From Spongisporangium articulatum (lineage in GTDB: Bacteria > Actinomycetota > Actinomycetes > Actinomycetales > Kineosporiaceae): 64,000 nt of DNA. Shown here piece after piece: positions 49,632-58,275 of the stretch (positions within the stretch are counted from its first letter, which is position 1; the number at the start of each line of letters is the position of its first letter). The stretch covers positions 124,001-188,000 of the forward strand of contig NZ_JBITLV010000005.1 in the NCBI RefSeq assembly GCF_044465595.1, written 5' to 3'. The notes under the pieces were generated by a model. That model ran no database searches. It was not told where the DNA came from and was given only the letters and a program-made list of their open reading frames with translations. A program made the position numbers and the translations under genes.

Positions 49632-50612
49632 GTGCGCAGTGACGAATTGCAGGCGCGAATCGCCGCGCTGGCCGAGGCGCAGGCCGGCGTCGTCACACGC
49701 CGCCAGCTCATCGGGCTCGGAATGTCCGGTACTCAGGCCCGCAACGACGTGGTCACCGAGCGATGGCGCGCTCTTCTGCGGGGCGTCTACGTGACGTTCA
49801 CGGGGCCGATCCCACCGATCACCCGGACCTGGGCGGCCGTGCTGTATTCCGGAAACGGCGCCGCCGCCAGCCATGGGACGGCCCTCTGGTTGGCCGGAAT
49901 GCACGCGGAACCTCCACCGACGGTTCACGTCTCGATACCCAACGATCGTCAGCTACGAACCCCAGCCTGGATGACTGTCCATCGGCGCCGCGGCCTGGAG
50001 CCGCTCGTACACACCCGCGGCGGCCTGCCGATCACCCGGTTCGAAGAGGCGGTGCTGGACGCGTGCGACGCCTGTCACGACGTTCAGGCCGTGATCACCA
50101 CGGTCTTCGCCGCGCTCCAACGTCGGCTGACGACACCCGCACGGTTGCGGGCCGCCCTCGAGCGACGGCTGCGCATCAGGTGGCGGGTCGTGATGGCCGG
50201 CCTGCTCGCCGACGCCGAGGCAGGCGTCGTATCCGAGCTCGAAAGGCGTTATCTCATCGACGTGGAACGTCGACACGGCCTCCCGGTCGGCGAGCGCAAC
50301 GAGCCCGAGAAGGACGCGCTCGGTCGCTCGGTCTACCGGGACGTGCGCTATCGCCCCTGGAACACGCTGGTCGAGCTGGACGGCCGCGATGCTCATCCGG
50401 GTGAGTTCCGCGCACGGGACCGACGGCGGGACAACCTGGCCACCATCGCTCGCGAGACGACGCTCAGGCTCGGGTGGCCCGAGGTGGTCGGTACACCGTG
50501 CCTGAGCGCTCTCCAGGTCTGCCAGATCCTCCGGGCGCACGGGTGGAACGGTTGGGGCACCCCCTGCGGACCGACATGCGACTTGTCTTCCCTCGTCATG
50601 ACCCTCACCTGA
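49632..50612 (+). CDS. AbiEi-like / DUF559-type protein (putative toxin-antitoxin or nuclease-fold family)
   Basis: The protein has 326 residues from GTG 49632, with AAGGA upstream. The N terminus is an AbiEi-type winged helix (QAGVVTRRQLIGLGMSGTQA, WRALLRGVYVTFTGPIP). The C-terminal part (about 210-310) looks like a Vsr/DUF559 nuclease fold: YLIDVERRHGLP, NTLVELDGRDAH, RDRRRDNLATIARETTLRLG. Such solitary genes are common and variable in actinobacterial genomes. It lies between two copies of a palindromic element, as if it were a cassette. Biochemical role unknown. Confidence 0.8.
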   Translation: MRSDELQARIAALAEAQAGVVTRRQLIGLGMSGTQARNDVVTERWRALLRGVYVTFTGPIPPITRTWAAVLYSGNGAAASHGTALWLAGMHAEPPPTVHVSIPNDRQLRTPAWMTVHRRRGLEPLVHTRGGLPITRFEEAVLDACDACHDVQAVITTVFAALQRRLTTPARLRAALERRLRIRWRVVMAGLLADAEAGVVSELERRYLIDVERRHGLPVGERNEPEKDALGRSVYRDVRYRPWNTLVELDGRDAHPGEFRARDRRRDNLATIARETTLRLGWPEVVGTPCLSALQVCQILRAHGWNGWGTPCGPTCDLSSLVMTLT

Positions 50613-50628
50613 AGCACCGGCGCGCGCA

Positions 50629-50674
50629 TCGACGAGGCAATCTCGAATGCCATAGCCAGCCGAAACCGCCTCGT
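50629..50674. repeat. Degenerate second copy of the 49517 palindrome
   Basis: TCGACGAGGCAATCTCG ... TGCCATAGCCAG ... CGAAACCGCCTCGT matches the order, loop and arms of the 49517 element with several substitutions. The two flank the AbiEi-like gene in the same orientation, about 1.1 kb apart. Confidence 0.7.
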
Positions 50675-50690
50675 AAACGACTGGCACGGG

Positions 50691-51419
50691 TCACAGCAGG
50701 GGGCCGGGGACGGGGGTGCCCCGGACCAGGCGGTAGTGCTCGACGGCGCTCAGGGGGTGTGGGACGGCGTTGCTCAGCGCGAAGGTCTGCTCGTCGTCGG
50801 CCACGGTGACCTGGGTGGCGTGGGCCCGCAGCGCGGCGACCTTGGCGGCCACGAACGCCGTCCCGTCGACGCTCGTCGTGGCGCGGGCCTCGTCGACGAT
50901 CCAGTACACGCGGGGCACCGGTACGAGCTCGACCGCCCGCATGGTCACGTGATGCGCGCGCACGTGGTCGGGGTGGCCGTACCCGCCGACCGGGTCGTAC
51001 GTGACGACGGCGTCGGGCTCGGCGTCGCGCAGCACGGCGGCCAGCCGCAGGGCGGCCGCCTCGAGGTCGGCCAGTGCGAAGGCGCCGTCGGGCGGCGAGG
51101 GCACCGGGACGACGGAACCGTCCGCGGCGTAGGCCATCCCGGAGTCGACGTACAGGGGCGGGCGGTCACCGTCGAGGAACCGGTGGTCGCGCACCCCCAG
51201 GGCGGCCAGAGCTGCGTGCAGCTCCCCCACCCGCCAGGCGCCGAGCTCGGGCGAGCCGAACAGGTGGGCCAGCTCGGGCGGGATCACCTCGCCCTGCTCA
51301 CCGCGCGTGCACGTCACCACCGTCACGCCGGCGCCGGCCGCGGCGTGCAGCGCGAGAGTCGCACCCTGGGTGATGGTCTCGTCGTCCGGGTGCGCATGCA
51401 CCACCAGCAACCCACTCAC
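50691..51419 (-). CDS. mshB: N-acetyl-1-D-myo-inosityl-2-amino-2-deoxy-alpha-D-glucopyranoside deacetylase
   Basis: The protein has 242 residues from GTG 51419, overlapping the permease stop by four bases. A PIG-L zinc deacetylase: VVHAHPDDETITQGATLAL (zinc His and Asp), CTRGEQGEV, and YDPVGGYGHPDHVRAHH (second His). It makes GlcN-Ins, the second committed intermediate of mycothiol, so the organism is a mycothiol producer. Slightly shorter than M. tuberculosis MshB. It is co-transcribed with the peptide transporter genes, as the last gene. Confidence 0.9.
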   Translation of the reverse strand: MSGLLVVHAHPDDETITQGATLALHAAAGAGVTVVTCTRGEQGEVIPPELAHLFGSPELGAWRVGELHAALAALGVRDHRFLDGDRPPLYVDSGMAYAADGSVVPVPSPPDGAFALADLEAAALRLAAVLRDAEPDAVVTYDPVGGYGHPDHVRAHHVTMRAVELVPVPRVYWIVDEARATTSVDGTAFVAAKVAALRAHATQVTVADDEQTFALSNAVPHPLSAVEHYRLVRGTPVPGPLL

Positions 51420-52393
51420 CTGATCTCCTTCCGGGCCGCGCCCGCGCGGCCGGATCTCGGGTCGAACGCGTCGCGCAGGCCGTCGCCCACGAAGTTGACG
51501 GACAGCGTGATCGCCACGATGAACAGGCCCGGCCACCAGAACAGCCAGGGCCGGGTCTGCGAGGCGTCCTGGTACACGCTGACCAGCTGGCCCAGCGAGG
51601 TGTCCGGTGGTCTGACCCCGAGACCCAGGAAGCTGAGCGTGGTTTCGAGGAGGATGGCCGTCGCCGTGATCAGGGTCGCGTTGACCACCACGGTACCCAC
51701 CGTGTTCGGGAGCAGCTCACGGGTCATGATCCGGGCGGGCGAGGCGCCCAGCCCGACGGCCGCCAGCACGAACTCCTGCTCCCGCAGGGAGAGGATCTCG
51801 GCCCGCAGCATCCGGGCCAGCTGGTACCACTGCAGCAGGCCGAGGGCCAGGGCGAGGGCGAAGACGCCCCGACCGGCCACGCTGCGGGCGAGCACGGCAC
51901 CGATGACGAACAGGGGGACGGTCAGGACGACGTCGGTCAGGCGCATCAGGACCGTCTCCACCCAGCCGCGGAAGTAGCCGGCCACGACCCCGACCAGCAC
52001 CCCCAGCGCGGTGGACAGGGCGCCGACGGTGAAGGCGATCACCAGACTCTGCTGGGTGCCGCGCATGGTCAGGGCGAAATAGTCCGCGCCCGTGTTGGAC
52101 TGGCCGAACGGGTGCGGGCCGAACGCGAACCAGTCACCGTCCAGGAACGGGGGCAGCACGTCCAGGGACATCCGTCCGCGGTCGACCACCAGCCCCGTCG
52201 AGGAGTAGTCGAGCCCCCACCAGCCGGGCACCGGTCCGAAGCCGATCGAACTGAAGGCCAGCAGCACCACCCCGGCCAGCACGACCAGCCCGGCGAGGGC
52301 GGCGCGGTGCCGGAAGAACCTGCGCCGCACCAGGTATGCCGACCCCCGCAACGCCACCGGCTGGACGGCGCCGGCCGGCCCGAGCGCGCTCAC
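51416..52393 (-). CDS. ABC transporter permease, DppC/OppC family
   Basis: The protein has 325 residues from GTG 52393, four bases inside the DppB-like stop. OppC N-terminal motif (RRRFFRHRAALAGLVVLAGV), then a long external segment with FAFGPHPFGQSNTGADYFAL, and a five-helix permease core whose EAA loop is EQEFVLAAVGLGASPARIMT. The C-terminal DPRSG is typical. It forms the peptide channel with the DppB-like protein. No ATPase gene (DppD/DppF) is adjacent. Confidence 0.92.
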   Translation of the reverse strand: MSALGPAGAVQPVALRGSAYLVRRRFFRHRAALAGLVVLAGVVLLAFSSIGFGPVPGWWGLDYSSTGLVVDRGRMSLDVLPPFLDGDWFAFGPHPFGQSNTGADYFALTMRGTQQSLVIAFTVGALSTALGVLVGVVAGYFRGWVETVLMRLTDVVLTVPLFVIGAVLARSVAGRGVFALALALGLLQWYQLARMLRAEILSLREQEFVLAAVGLGASPARIMTRELLPNTVGTVVVNATLITATAILLETTLSFLGLGVRPPDTSLGQLVSVYQDASQTRPWLFWWPGLFIVAITLSVNFVGDGLRDAFDPRSGRAGAARKEIR

Positions 52394-53934
52394 AGCCGCA
52401 CCCTCGGGTCGAGGTAGGCGTACGCGATGTCGGCCACCGTGGTGAAGGCCACCACGGCGACCGCCGTGACCAGGTAGAAGGCCATCACCTGGTTCGGGTC
52501 GGGCAGCGCCAGCCCCTCGACGAAGAACGCCCCCATCCCCCGCCACCCGAAGACGGTCTCGGTGATGACCGCCCCACCGATCAGGGTCCCCAGGTCGAGC
52601 GCCAGCACGGTCGTGACCGGGATCAGCGCGCTGCGCAGCGCGTGCCGGACGACGACCGCCCGCTCGCTCAGTCCGATCGCCCGGGCCGTGCGCACGTAGT
52701 CCTGGTCCAGGACGTCGAGCAGCCCGGCGCGGGCGAACCGGCTGTACCCGGCGAACGAGACCAGCATGAGCGCGACCGTCGGCAGCAGCAGGTGCGTGGC
52801 GTCGTCCAGGAACGTCTCCCAGAAGTCGCCCGCGAAATTGGGTGTGCCGGAACCGATCGTGGCCACGAGCCGGCCGTTCACCAGGCGGGAGTAGGCGGGT
52901 ACGGCCGCGAACACGTGGTCGGTGAAGACCCACAGCGCGGTCATCGAGGCGGTCAGGACGCAGGCCCGCACCGCCCGGGCCCGATCCGCAGCACCGGCCA
53001 CCCACCCGATCGCGGCCCCCACGGCCCAGGCTGCGACCAGCAACAGGAAGAGCGTGAACCAACTCGGGTCGCGCAGCACCGGGCCCAGGCCGAACTGCAC
53101 CAGTCCCCCGACCGCCGCCGTGGCCAGGCAGGCGTACAGCAGGCGACCGCGCCGCAAGCCGTCGAACAGCACCGCCGCCCCGGCCGCGGAGGCCAGGGCC
53201 AGCAGCAGGACCACCCCGGCGCCGAGGCCGGGCCGACGGAACCACTCCACCGCCGAGAGGTACTGCAGCACGGCCAGACTCGACCCGAACGCGACGCCGC
53301 GCACGACCCATCGTCGGCGCCGGGCGTCGTCCCGGCGCCCCACCAGCAGGGCGCTCCAGGTGAGCGCCGAGACCGCGCTCAGGACGAGGCTGGTCGGCAG
53401 CCCGATGTGCGGTTCGACCAGCCAGTCGTTGAACTCCACGGCCAGGAACTGCTTCAGCAGCACCGCCACCCAGAACACCGGCAACGAGAAGAACAGGAAC
53501 GCGGCGAAGGTGACCGCGTGGTCGACCCCCGAGTACTGGCGCAACGCCGACACCACGCCGGCGGCGACCCCCAGGACCGCGGCGAGCACGGCCGCGACGA
53601 GCACCAGCCGGACGGTCGAGCCCAGCGCCAGACGCAGGAGGGCCAGCACGTCCTGCCCGTCGGCGGTGCGGCCCAGGTCGCACGCCCGGCCGGGCAGCAC
53701 ACACCCGCTCGCCCGCCACAGCCATCCGGCCCAGCGCTCCAGCAGCGGCTGGTCGAGGTGCATCACCTGGATGCGTTCGGCGATCTTCGCGTCGCGCTGG
53801 GCGGACCGGTCGGTGTAGAGCGGGGTCAACGGGTTGCCCGCGCGGGCCACCAGGAAGTAGACGAGCAGGGTCGAGGCGAGCAGGGTGAAGACGGATACGA
53901 CGAACCGGCGCGCGACGAACGCCAGCATGTACAC
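52390..53934 (-). CDS. ABC transporter permease, DppB/OppB family, with extra internal membrane region
   Basis: The protein has 514 residues, about 180 longer than usual DppB (310-340). Residues 1-175 are normal (AFVARRFVVSVFTLLASTLL, FLFFSLPVFWVAVLLKQFLA). An insert at about 185-345 adds six or so hydrophobic helices with short loops. The canonical C terminus resumes with LLPTVALMLVSFAGYSRFAR, the EAA motif DYVRTARAIGLSERAVVVRH and GALGGAVITE-like TLIGGAVITETVFGWRGMG. It should form a channel with the DppC-like protein. The binding-protein gene is 27 bases upstream. Confidence 0.9.
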   Translation of the reverse strand: MYMLAFVARRFVVSVFTLLASTLLVYFLVARAGNPLTPLYTDRSAQRDAKIAERIQVMHLDQPLLERWAGWLWRASGCVLPGRACDLGRTADGQDVLALLRLALGSTVRLVLVAAVLAAVLGVAAGVVSALRQYSGVDHAVTFAAFLFFSLPVFWVAVLLKQFLAVEFNDWLVEPHIGLPTSLVLSAVSALTWSALLVGRRDDARRRRWVVRGVAFGSSLAVLQYLSAVEWFRRPGLGAGVVLLLALASAAGAAVLFDGLRRGRLLYACLATAAVGGLVQFGLGPVLRDPSWFTLFLLLVAAWAVGAAIGWVAGAADRARAVRACVLTASMTALWVFTDHVFAAVPAYSRLVNGRLVATIGSGTPNFAGDFWETFLDDATHLLLPTVALMLVSFAGYSRFARAGLLDVLDQDYVRTARAIGLSERAVVVRHALRSALIPVTTVLALDLGTLIGGAVITETVFGWRGMGAFFVEGLALPDPNQVMAFYLVTAVAVVAFTTVADIAYAYLDPRVRL

Positions 53935-53961
53935 CCGTCTACCGTCCCACCGCGCGTGGGC

Positions 53962-55638
53962 TCAGCCCGCCAGGCTCCACCGGTCGGCGTTCCAGGTCAG
54001 GCCGTTGTTACTGGCGTTGAACTGCACGCCCTGCACGTTCTTGGCCACGGCGAGGACGCCGGGGAAGGCGAACAGCGGGATGGTCGCCAGGTCCTTCCAG
54101 AGCTGGGTCTCGATCTTCTGCTGCAGGGCCAGCTGCTGCCTCTCGTCCAGCGTGCCGTTGAGCTGCTTCAGCCAGGCCGTGACCTCGGCGTTGTCGTAGC
54201 CGGTGAAGTTCGTCCCGCCGTCCGCGGCGTAGATCGACTGGTTCTGGCTGACCAGCGCCGTGCCCGACCAGGCGAAGAGCGCCACGTCGAAGTCGCCCTT
54301 GGTCATGTGGTCGAAGAAGTCGGGCGCGCCGCCGTCCTTGATGGTGAAACCGGCCTTGGCGCAGGAGTCCCGGATCAGGTCGACCTCGGAGGCCCGGCGC
54401 GGGTTGGGCGTCTGGTAGCCGATGGTCACCTTGAGGCCGGTGCGGCCCGCGTCGGCGAGCAGCTTCTTCGCCCCCGGGATATCGACCGTGTCGTAAGCCT
54501 GCCCACCGGTGGCCGCGAGCGTGGCGTAGCCCTTCTGGAAGGGCAGCAGCTGCCGGGACTCCAGGACCTGGGCCTGCGGGTTCAACGGCTTGATCAGGTT
54601 GTCGACGATCGTCTGCCGGGGAATGCACTTCGCGAACGCCTCGCGCACCGCCGCGTCCTTGAACATCCGGGTGTAGTTCACGTCCAGGTGTTCCCAGTCG
54701 AGCCGGTCGTTCGTCGTGACGGTCGCCGAGGCGCCGAGTTTGTCGAGCTGGCCGAGCAGTTCGGGGTTCGGCTGCGGGTCCATCACCTGGATCTCGCCGT
54801 TCTGCAACGCCTGCGCCTGCTGGTCCTGCTGGATGAACCGGATCACGATGTTCTTGGCCTGGGGCGGCGTGCCCCACCACTTCGGGTTGGCGGTCAACGT
54901 GATCGACTGCCCGGCCTCCCAGGCCGAGACCTCGTAGGGGCCGGCCGACGGCGAGACCGCGGCGTCGTACTGGCCGGGCTTGAAGACCCAGCCGGAGAAC
55001 CAGAACGAGGCCACCTTCTTGATCTTCGCCTCGTCGTCGGCCTTCAGGGCCGCGATCAGGTCGGGGACGCCGGACTCGCGTTCCACGACGTGCGCGGGCA
55101 GCACCTCCCCGTCGCCGAACAGGGAGTTCCAGTCGGCGAACGGGGTGTTGAAGACGACCGTGAACGACTTGTCCCCCGGGTTGCACTGCGGCATGCGGGC
55201 CAGGTCGTACCCGGCGTTGCCGTTGGCCTGGAACGCCGGCCACTTCCCGCTCTGCGCGGCCCAGGTCAGGACGAAGTCGGAGCACTCGATCGGCGCCCCG
55301 TCGGACCACACGGCCTTCGGGTCGACCGTGTACTTCACGGTCAGCGGGTTGTCCGACACCTTGGTGAAGGTGCCGAACTCGTCGTCCGGTGCGACCTCAC
55401 CCTGCGGGCTGTAGTAGTAGAAGCCGCGCAGCACCTGGTTCAGCACGACGGCGTTGCCCACGGAGGACTGCTCCGACGTGTTGTTGTTGTAGGACTGGAA
55501 CTCCTGCTCGTGCGCGTACGTGACGGTGACCGGGGCGGTGCTGGCGGCGGGTTCACCCCCGGACTCGCTGCTGGTGCAGGCGCTGAGCGCGAGCACCGCC
55601 GCGACGAGCACACTCAGGCCGGTGCGGGGGCTCCTCAC
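53962..55638 (-). CDS. Peptide-binding lipoprotein of an ABC transporter (SBP_bac_5)
   Basis: The protein has 558 residues from GTG 55638, with AGGAGGA six bases upstream. Signal LSVLVAAVLALSAC ends in a lipobox; mature residues begin CTSSESGG. The extracellular solute-binding protein family 5 fold shows DPKAVWSDGAPIECSDFVLT, the ANPKWWG segment and NRDWEHLDVNYTRMFKDAAV-like sequence. It binds oligopeptides and passes them to the two permeases. From memory, the mycobacterial counterpart next to typA is lpqW, a member of this fold with a role in cell-envelope assembly. Confidence 0.92.
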   Translation of the reverse strand: MRSPRTGLSVLVAAVLALSACTSSESGGEPAASTAPVTVTYAHEQEFQSYNNNTSEQSSVGNAVVLNQVLRGFYYYSPQGEVAPDDEFGTFTKVSDNPLTVKYTVDPKAVWSDGAPIECSDFVLTWAAQSGKWPAFQANGNAGYDLARMPQCNPGDKSFTVVFNTPFADWNSLFGDGEVLPAHVVERESGVPDLIAALKADDEAKIKKVASFWFSGWVFKPGQYDAAVSPSAGPYEVSAWEAGQSITLTANPKWWGTPPQAKNIVIRFIQQDQQAQALQNGEIQVMDPQPNPELLGQLDKLGASATVTTNDRLDWEHLDVNYTRMFKDAAVREAFAKCIPRQTIVDNLIKPLNPQAQVLESRQLLPFQKGYATLAATGGQAYDTVDIPGAKKLLADAGRTGLKVTIGYQTPNPRRASEVDLIRDSCAKAGFTIKDGGAPDFFDHMTKGDFDVALFAWSGTALVSQNQSIYAADGGTNFTGYDNAEVTAWLKQLNGTLDERQQLALQQKIETQLWKDLATIPLFAFPGVLAVAKNVQGVQFNASNNGLTWNADRWSLAG

Positions 55639-55809
55639 GCTGCATCCTCCTGGGGATCGACTTGGGGATCGAGACTGCCGGTACCCGAGTGGCTGAACCG
55701 GCTGTCCCCATCGACTCCGTCGTCGACCGCAGTCGCCCCGAGCGGGAAACAGCAAAGCGGTGCGCCACCTCTCGGCGCAAGCCGGTTCCCGTGGTGTTAC
55801 GGAGATGCA

Positions 55810-55838
55810 ATGCGCCCCGCGGGAACCGCGGGGCGCAT
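55810..55838. terminator. Terminator-like hairpin after typA
   Basis: ATGCGCCCCGCGG (55810-55822), loop GAA, CCGCGGGGCGCAT (55826-55838), a perfect 13-base stem, 30 bases after the typA stop on the minus strand. Confidence 0.8.
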
Positions 55839-55867
55839 CGAGGTGGGTGCTTGGCGGGTGCGGGAGA

Positions 55868-57757
55868 TCAGCCCCGCTTGGCCCGCGCGGCCGCCTTGGC
55901 CCGGTCGACCTGAGCGAGCTCGACCTTCCGGATCCGGACGGCGACCGGCGTGACCTCCACGCACTCGTCGTCCCGGCAGAACTCGAGCGACTGCTCCAGC
56001 GAGAGCTTGCGCGGCGGGATGAGCCGCTCGAACTCGTCCGAGGTGGACGAGCGCATGTTGGTGAGCTTCTTCTCCTTGGTGATGTTCACGTCCATGTCGT
56101 CCGAGCGGGAGTTCTCGCCGACGATCATGCCCTCGTACACGGTCTGCGTCGGCTCGACGAACAGCGTGCCGCGCTCCTGCAGGTTGGTGATCGCGAAGGC
56201 CGTCACGGCGCCGGCCCGGTCGGCGACCAGCGAACCCGACGGGCGGGTCTTGATCTCGCCGGCCCACGGCTCGTAGCCCTCGAACGTGGCGTGCGCGATG
56301 CCGGTACCGCGGGTGTCGGTGAGGAACTCGGTGCGGAACCCGATCAGGCCGCGCGACGGAACCAGGAACTCCATCCGCACCCAGCCGGTGCCGTGGTTCA
56401 CCATCTGCTCCATCCGGCCCTTGCGGACGGCGAGCAGCTGGGTGACCGCGCCGAGGTACTCCTCGGGCGCGTCGATGGTGAGGCGCTCGAACGGCTCGTG
56501 CAGCTTGCCGTCCACCTGCCGGGTGACCACCTGCGGCTTGCCGACGGTCAGCTCGAACTGCTCGCGGCGCATGGTCTCGACGAGGATGGCCAGCGCCAGC
56601 TCGCCACGGCCCTGGACCTCCCACGTGTCCGGACGCTCGGTGGGCAGCACCCGGATCGAGACGTTACCGATCAGCTCCCGGTCGAGCCGGTCCTTGATCA
56701 GGCGCGCGGTGACCTTGGTGCCCTTGACCGTCTTGCCGGCCAGGGGCGAGGAGTTCGCGCCGATCGTCATGGAGATGGCCGGCTCGTCGACCGTGATCAG
56801 CGGCAGCGGGTGCGGGTCCTCCGGGTCGGCCAGGGTCTCGCCGATGGTGATGTCCGGGATGCCGGCCACGGCGATGATGTCGCCCGGCCCGGCCTCCTCG
56901 GCGGGCAGCCGCTCGAGGGCCTTGGTGACCAGCAGCTCGGTGATCTTCACCCGCTGGATCGACCCGTCGCTGCGACACCAGGCGACCTGCTGGCCCTTGG
57001 TGATCGTGCCGGAGTGCACGCGGCACAGCGCGAGCCGGCCCAGGAACGGCGAGGCGTCGAGGTTCGTGACGTGCGCCTGCAGCGGCATCTTGTCGTCGTA
57101 GGACGGCGCCGGGACGGCGTCCATGATCGTCTGGAATAGCGGCTCGAGGTTCTCGCTGTCAGGCAGCTCGCCGTCGGCCGGACGGGTCAGGGAGGCCCGG
57201 CCCGCCTTCGCCGAGGCGTAGACGATCGGGAAGTCGAGGACGGTGTCCGGGTCGACCCCGGTGCCGTCGACCAGGTCCATGAACAGCTCGTAGGCCTCGT
57301 CGACGACCTCGGCGATCCGGGCGTCGGGCCGGTCGACCTTGTTCACCACCAGGATGACGGGCAGGTGCGCCTGCAGCGCCTTGCGCAGCACGAACCGGGT
57401 CTGCGGCAGCGGGCCCTCGGAGGCGTCGACCAGCAGGGCGATGCCGTCGACCATGGACAGCCCGCGCTCCACCTCACCGCCGAAGTCGGCGTGGCCGGGG
57501 GTGTCGATGATGTTGAAGGTCACCCCGCCCTCGGGCGCCCCCGCCCCCTGCCACCGCACGGCCGTGTTCTTGGCCAGGATGGTGATGCCCTTCTCACGCT
57601 CCAGGTCGTTGCTGTCCATGGCGCGCTCGTCGACGTGCTGGTGCTCGCCGAAGGAGCCGGTCTGCCAGAGCATGGCGTCCACGAGGGTGGTCTTGCCGTG
57701 GTCGACGTGGGCGACGATCGCGACGTTGCGCAGGTCGTCGCGGGTGCGGGTAGGCAT
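55868..57757 (-). CDS. typA: Translational GTPase TypA/BipA
   Basis: The protein has 629 residues. GTPase motifs AHVDHGKTTLVDAML, ITILAKNTAV, DTPGHADFGGEVERGLSM, VNKVDRPDARIAEV and YASAKAGRAS are followed by EF-G-like domains and the TypA-specific C terminus (DEFERLIPPRKLSLEQSLEF, DECVEVTPVAVRIRK). It binds ribosomes and affects subunit assembly and stress responses. A possible -10 TAGACT lies at 57794-57799, overlapping the Nudix stop. Confidence 0.96.
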   Translation of the reverse strand: MPTRTRDDLRNVAIVAHVDHGKTTLVDAMLWQTGSFGEHQHVDERAMDSNDLEREKGITILAKNTAVRWQGAGAPEGGVTFNIIDTPGHADFGGEVERGLSMVDGIALLVDASEGPLPQTRFVLRKALQAHLPVILVVNKVDRPDARIAEVVDEAYELFMDLVDGTGVDPDTVLDFPIVYASAKAGRASLTRPADGELPDSENLEPLFQTIMDAVPAPSYDDKMPLQAHVTNLDASPFLGRLALCRVHSGTITKGQQVAWCRSDGSIQRVKITELLVTKALERLPAEEAGPGDIIAVAGIPDITIGETLADPEDPHPLPLITVDEPAISMTIGANSSPLAGKTVKGTKVTARLIKDRLDRELIGNVSIRVLPTERPDTWEVQGRGELALAILVETMRREQFELTVGKPQVVTRQVDGKLHEPFERLTIDAPEEYLGAVTQLLAVRKGRMEQMVNHGTGWVRMEFLVPSRGLIGFRTEFLTDTRGTGIAHATFEGYEPWAGEIKTRPSGSLVADRAGAVTAFAITNLQERGTLFVEPTQTVYEGMIVGENSRSDDMDVNITKEKKLTNMRSSTSDEFERLIPPRKLSLEQSLEFCRDDECVEVTPVAVRIRKVELAQVDRAKAAARAKRG

Positions 57758-57796
57758 GGCTGATCTTCCGGAAGAAGGGGTGGGAACGCCTACAGT

Positions 57797-58210
57797 CTAG
57801 TGGCGGTTGAGCAGTGCCCGGACGATCGGGATGTCCGCGGGCAGCCAGGAGACGTCCAGCCACTCCCCCGGGCCGAGCACGCGGACGTCGTCGTGGTCCT
57901 CGATCGGCGCCGGGACGCCGTCGGTCACCCGGGCCAGCCAGACCCGCATCCGGTAGCCGGAGGCCATCGGCCACATGGCGTCCACGGGCCCGACCAGTTC
58001 CTCGCCGAGCTCGATCTTCACGCCCAGCTCCTCGGCGATCTCCCGGTGCAGGGCGTCCACGGGGGCCTCGCCGGGTTCGACCTTGCCGCCGGGCAACTCC
58101 CAGCCGCCGGCCAGCCGCGGCGGTTCGGTCCGGCGGGCGGCCAGCAGGGTGTTCGGGGAGGTCAGGTCGTCGACGATCGCGGCGCCGACCACGAGCTGGG
58201 GCTCGGTCAC
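57797..58210 (-). CDS. Nudix hydrolase (MutT2-like)
   Basis: The protein has 137 residues. The complete Nudix box is GGKVEPGEAPVDALHREIAE followed by ELGV, with the metal glutamates. The strand AAIVDDLTSPNTLLAARRTE before it and WLPADIPIVRALL after are typical for small MutT enzymes that clean 8-oxo- or 5-methyl-dNTPs. It is next to typA and the DCoH-type gene, the neighbourhood of Rv1160 (mutT2) from memory. Confidence 0.92.
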   Translation of the reverse strand: MTEPQLVVGAAIVDDLTSPNTLLAARRTEPPRLAGGWELPGGKVEPGEAPVDALHREIAEELGVKIELGEELVGPVDAMWPMASGYRMRVWLARVTDGVPAPIEDHDDVRVLGPGEWLDVSWLPADIPIVRALLNRH

Positions 58211-58275
58211 GGATCACGAGCGTGCCACACGCGCCCGCGTTTGCCCGCGGCGCATCGCCGGGCCACGGTGGACGC

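Noticed and set aside
49517..50674. Insertion sequence with terminal inverted repeats
   Set aside because: The enclosed gene has no transposase motif and each flank is itself a full palindrome rather than a single terminal repeat; kept only as a possible cassette.
52336..55953. Very long + strand open frame (over 1200 codons) antisense to the peptide transporter genes
   Set aside because: A shadow caused by GC-rich third positions; its translation is a low-complexity R/G/Q/D mixture, and the minus-strand genes have clear domains.
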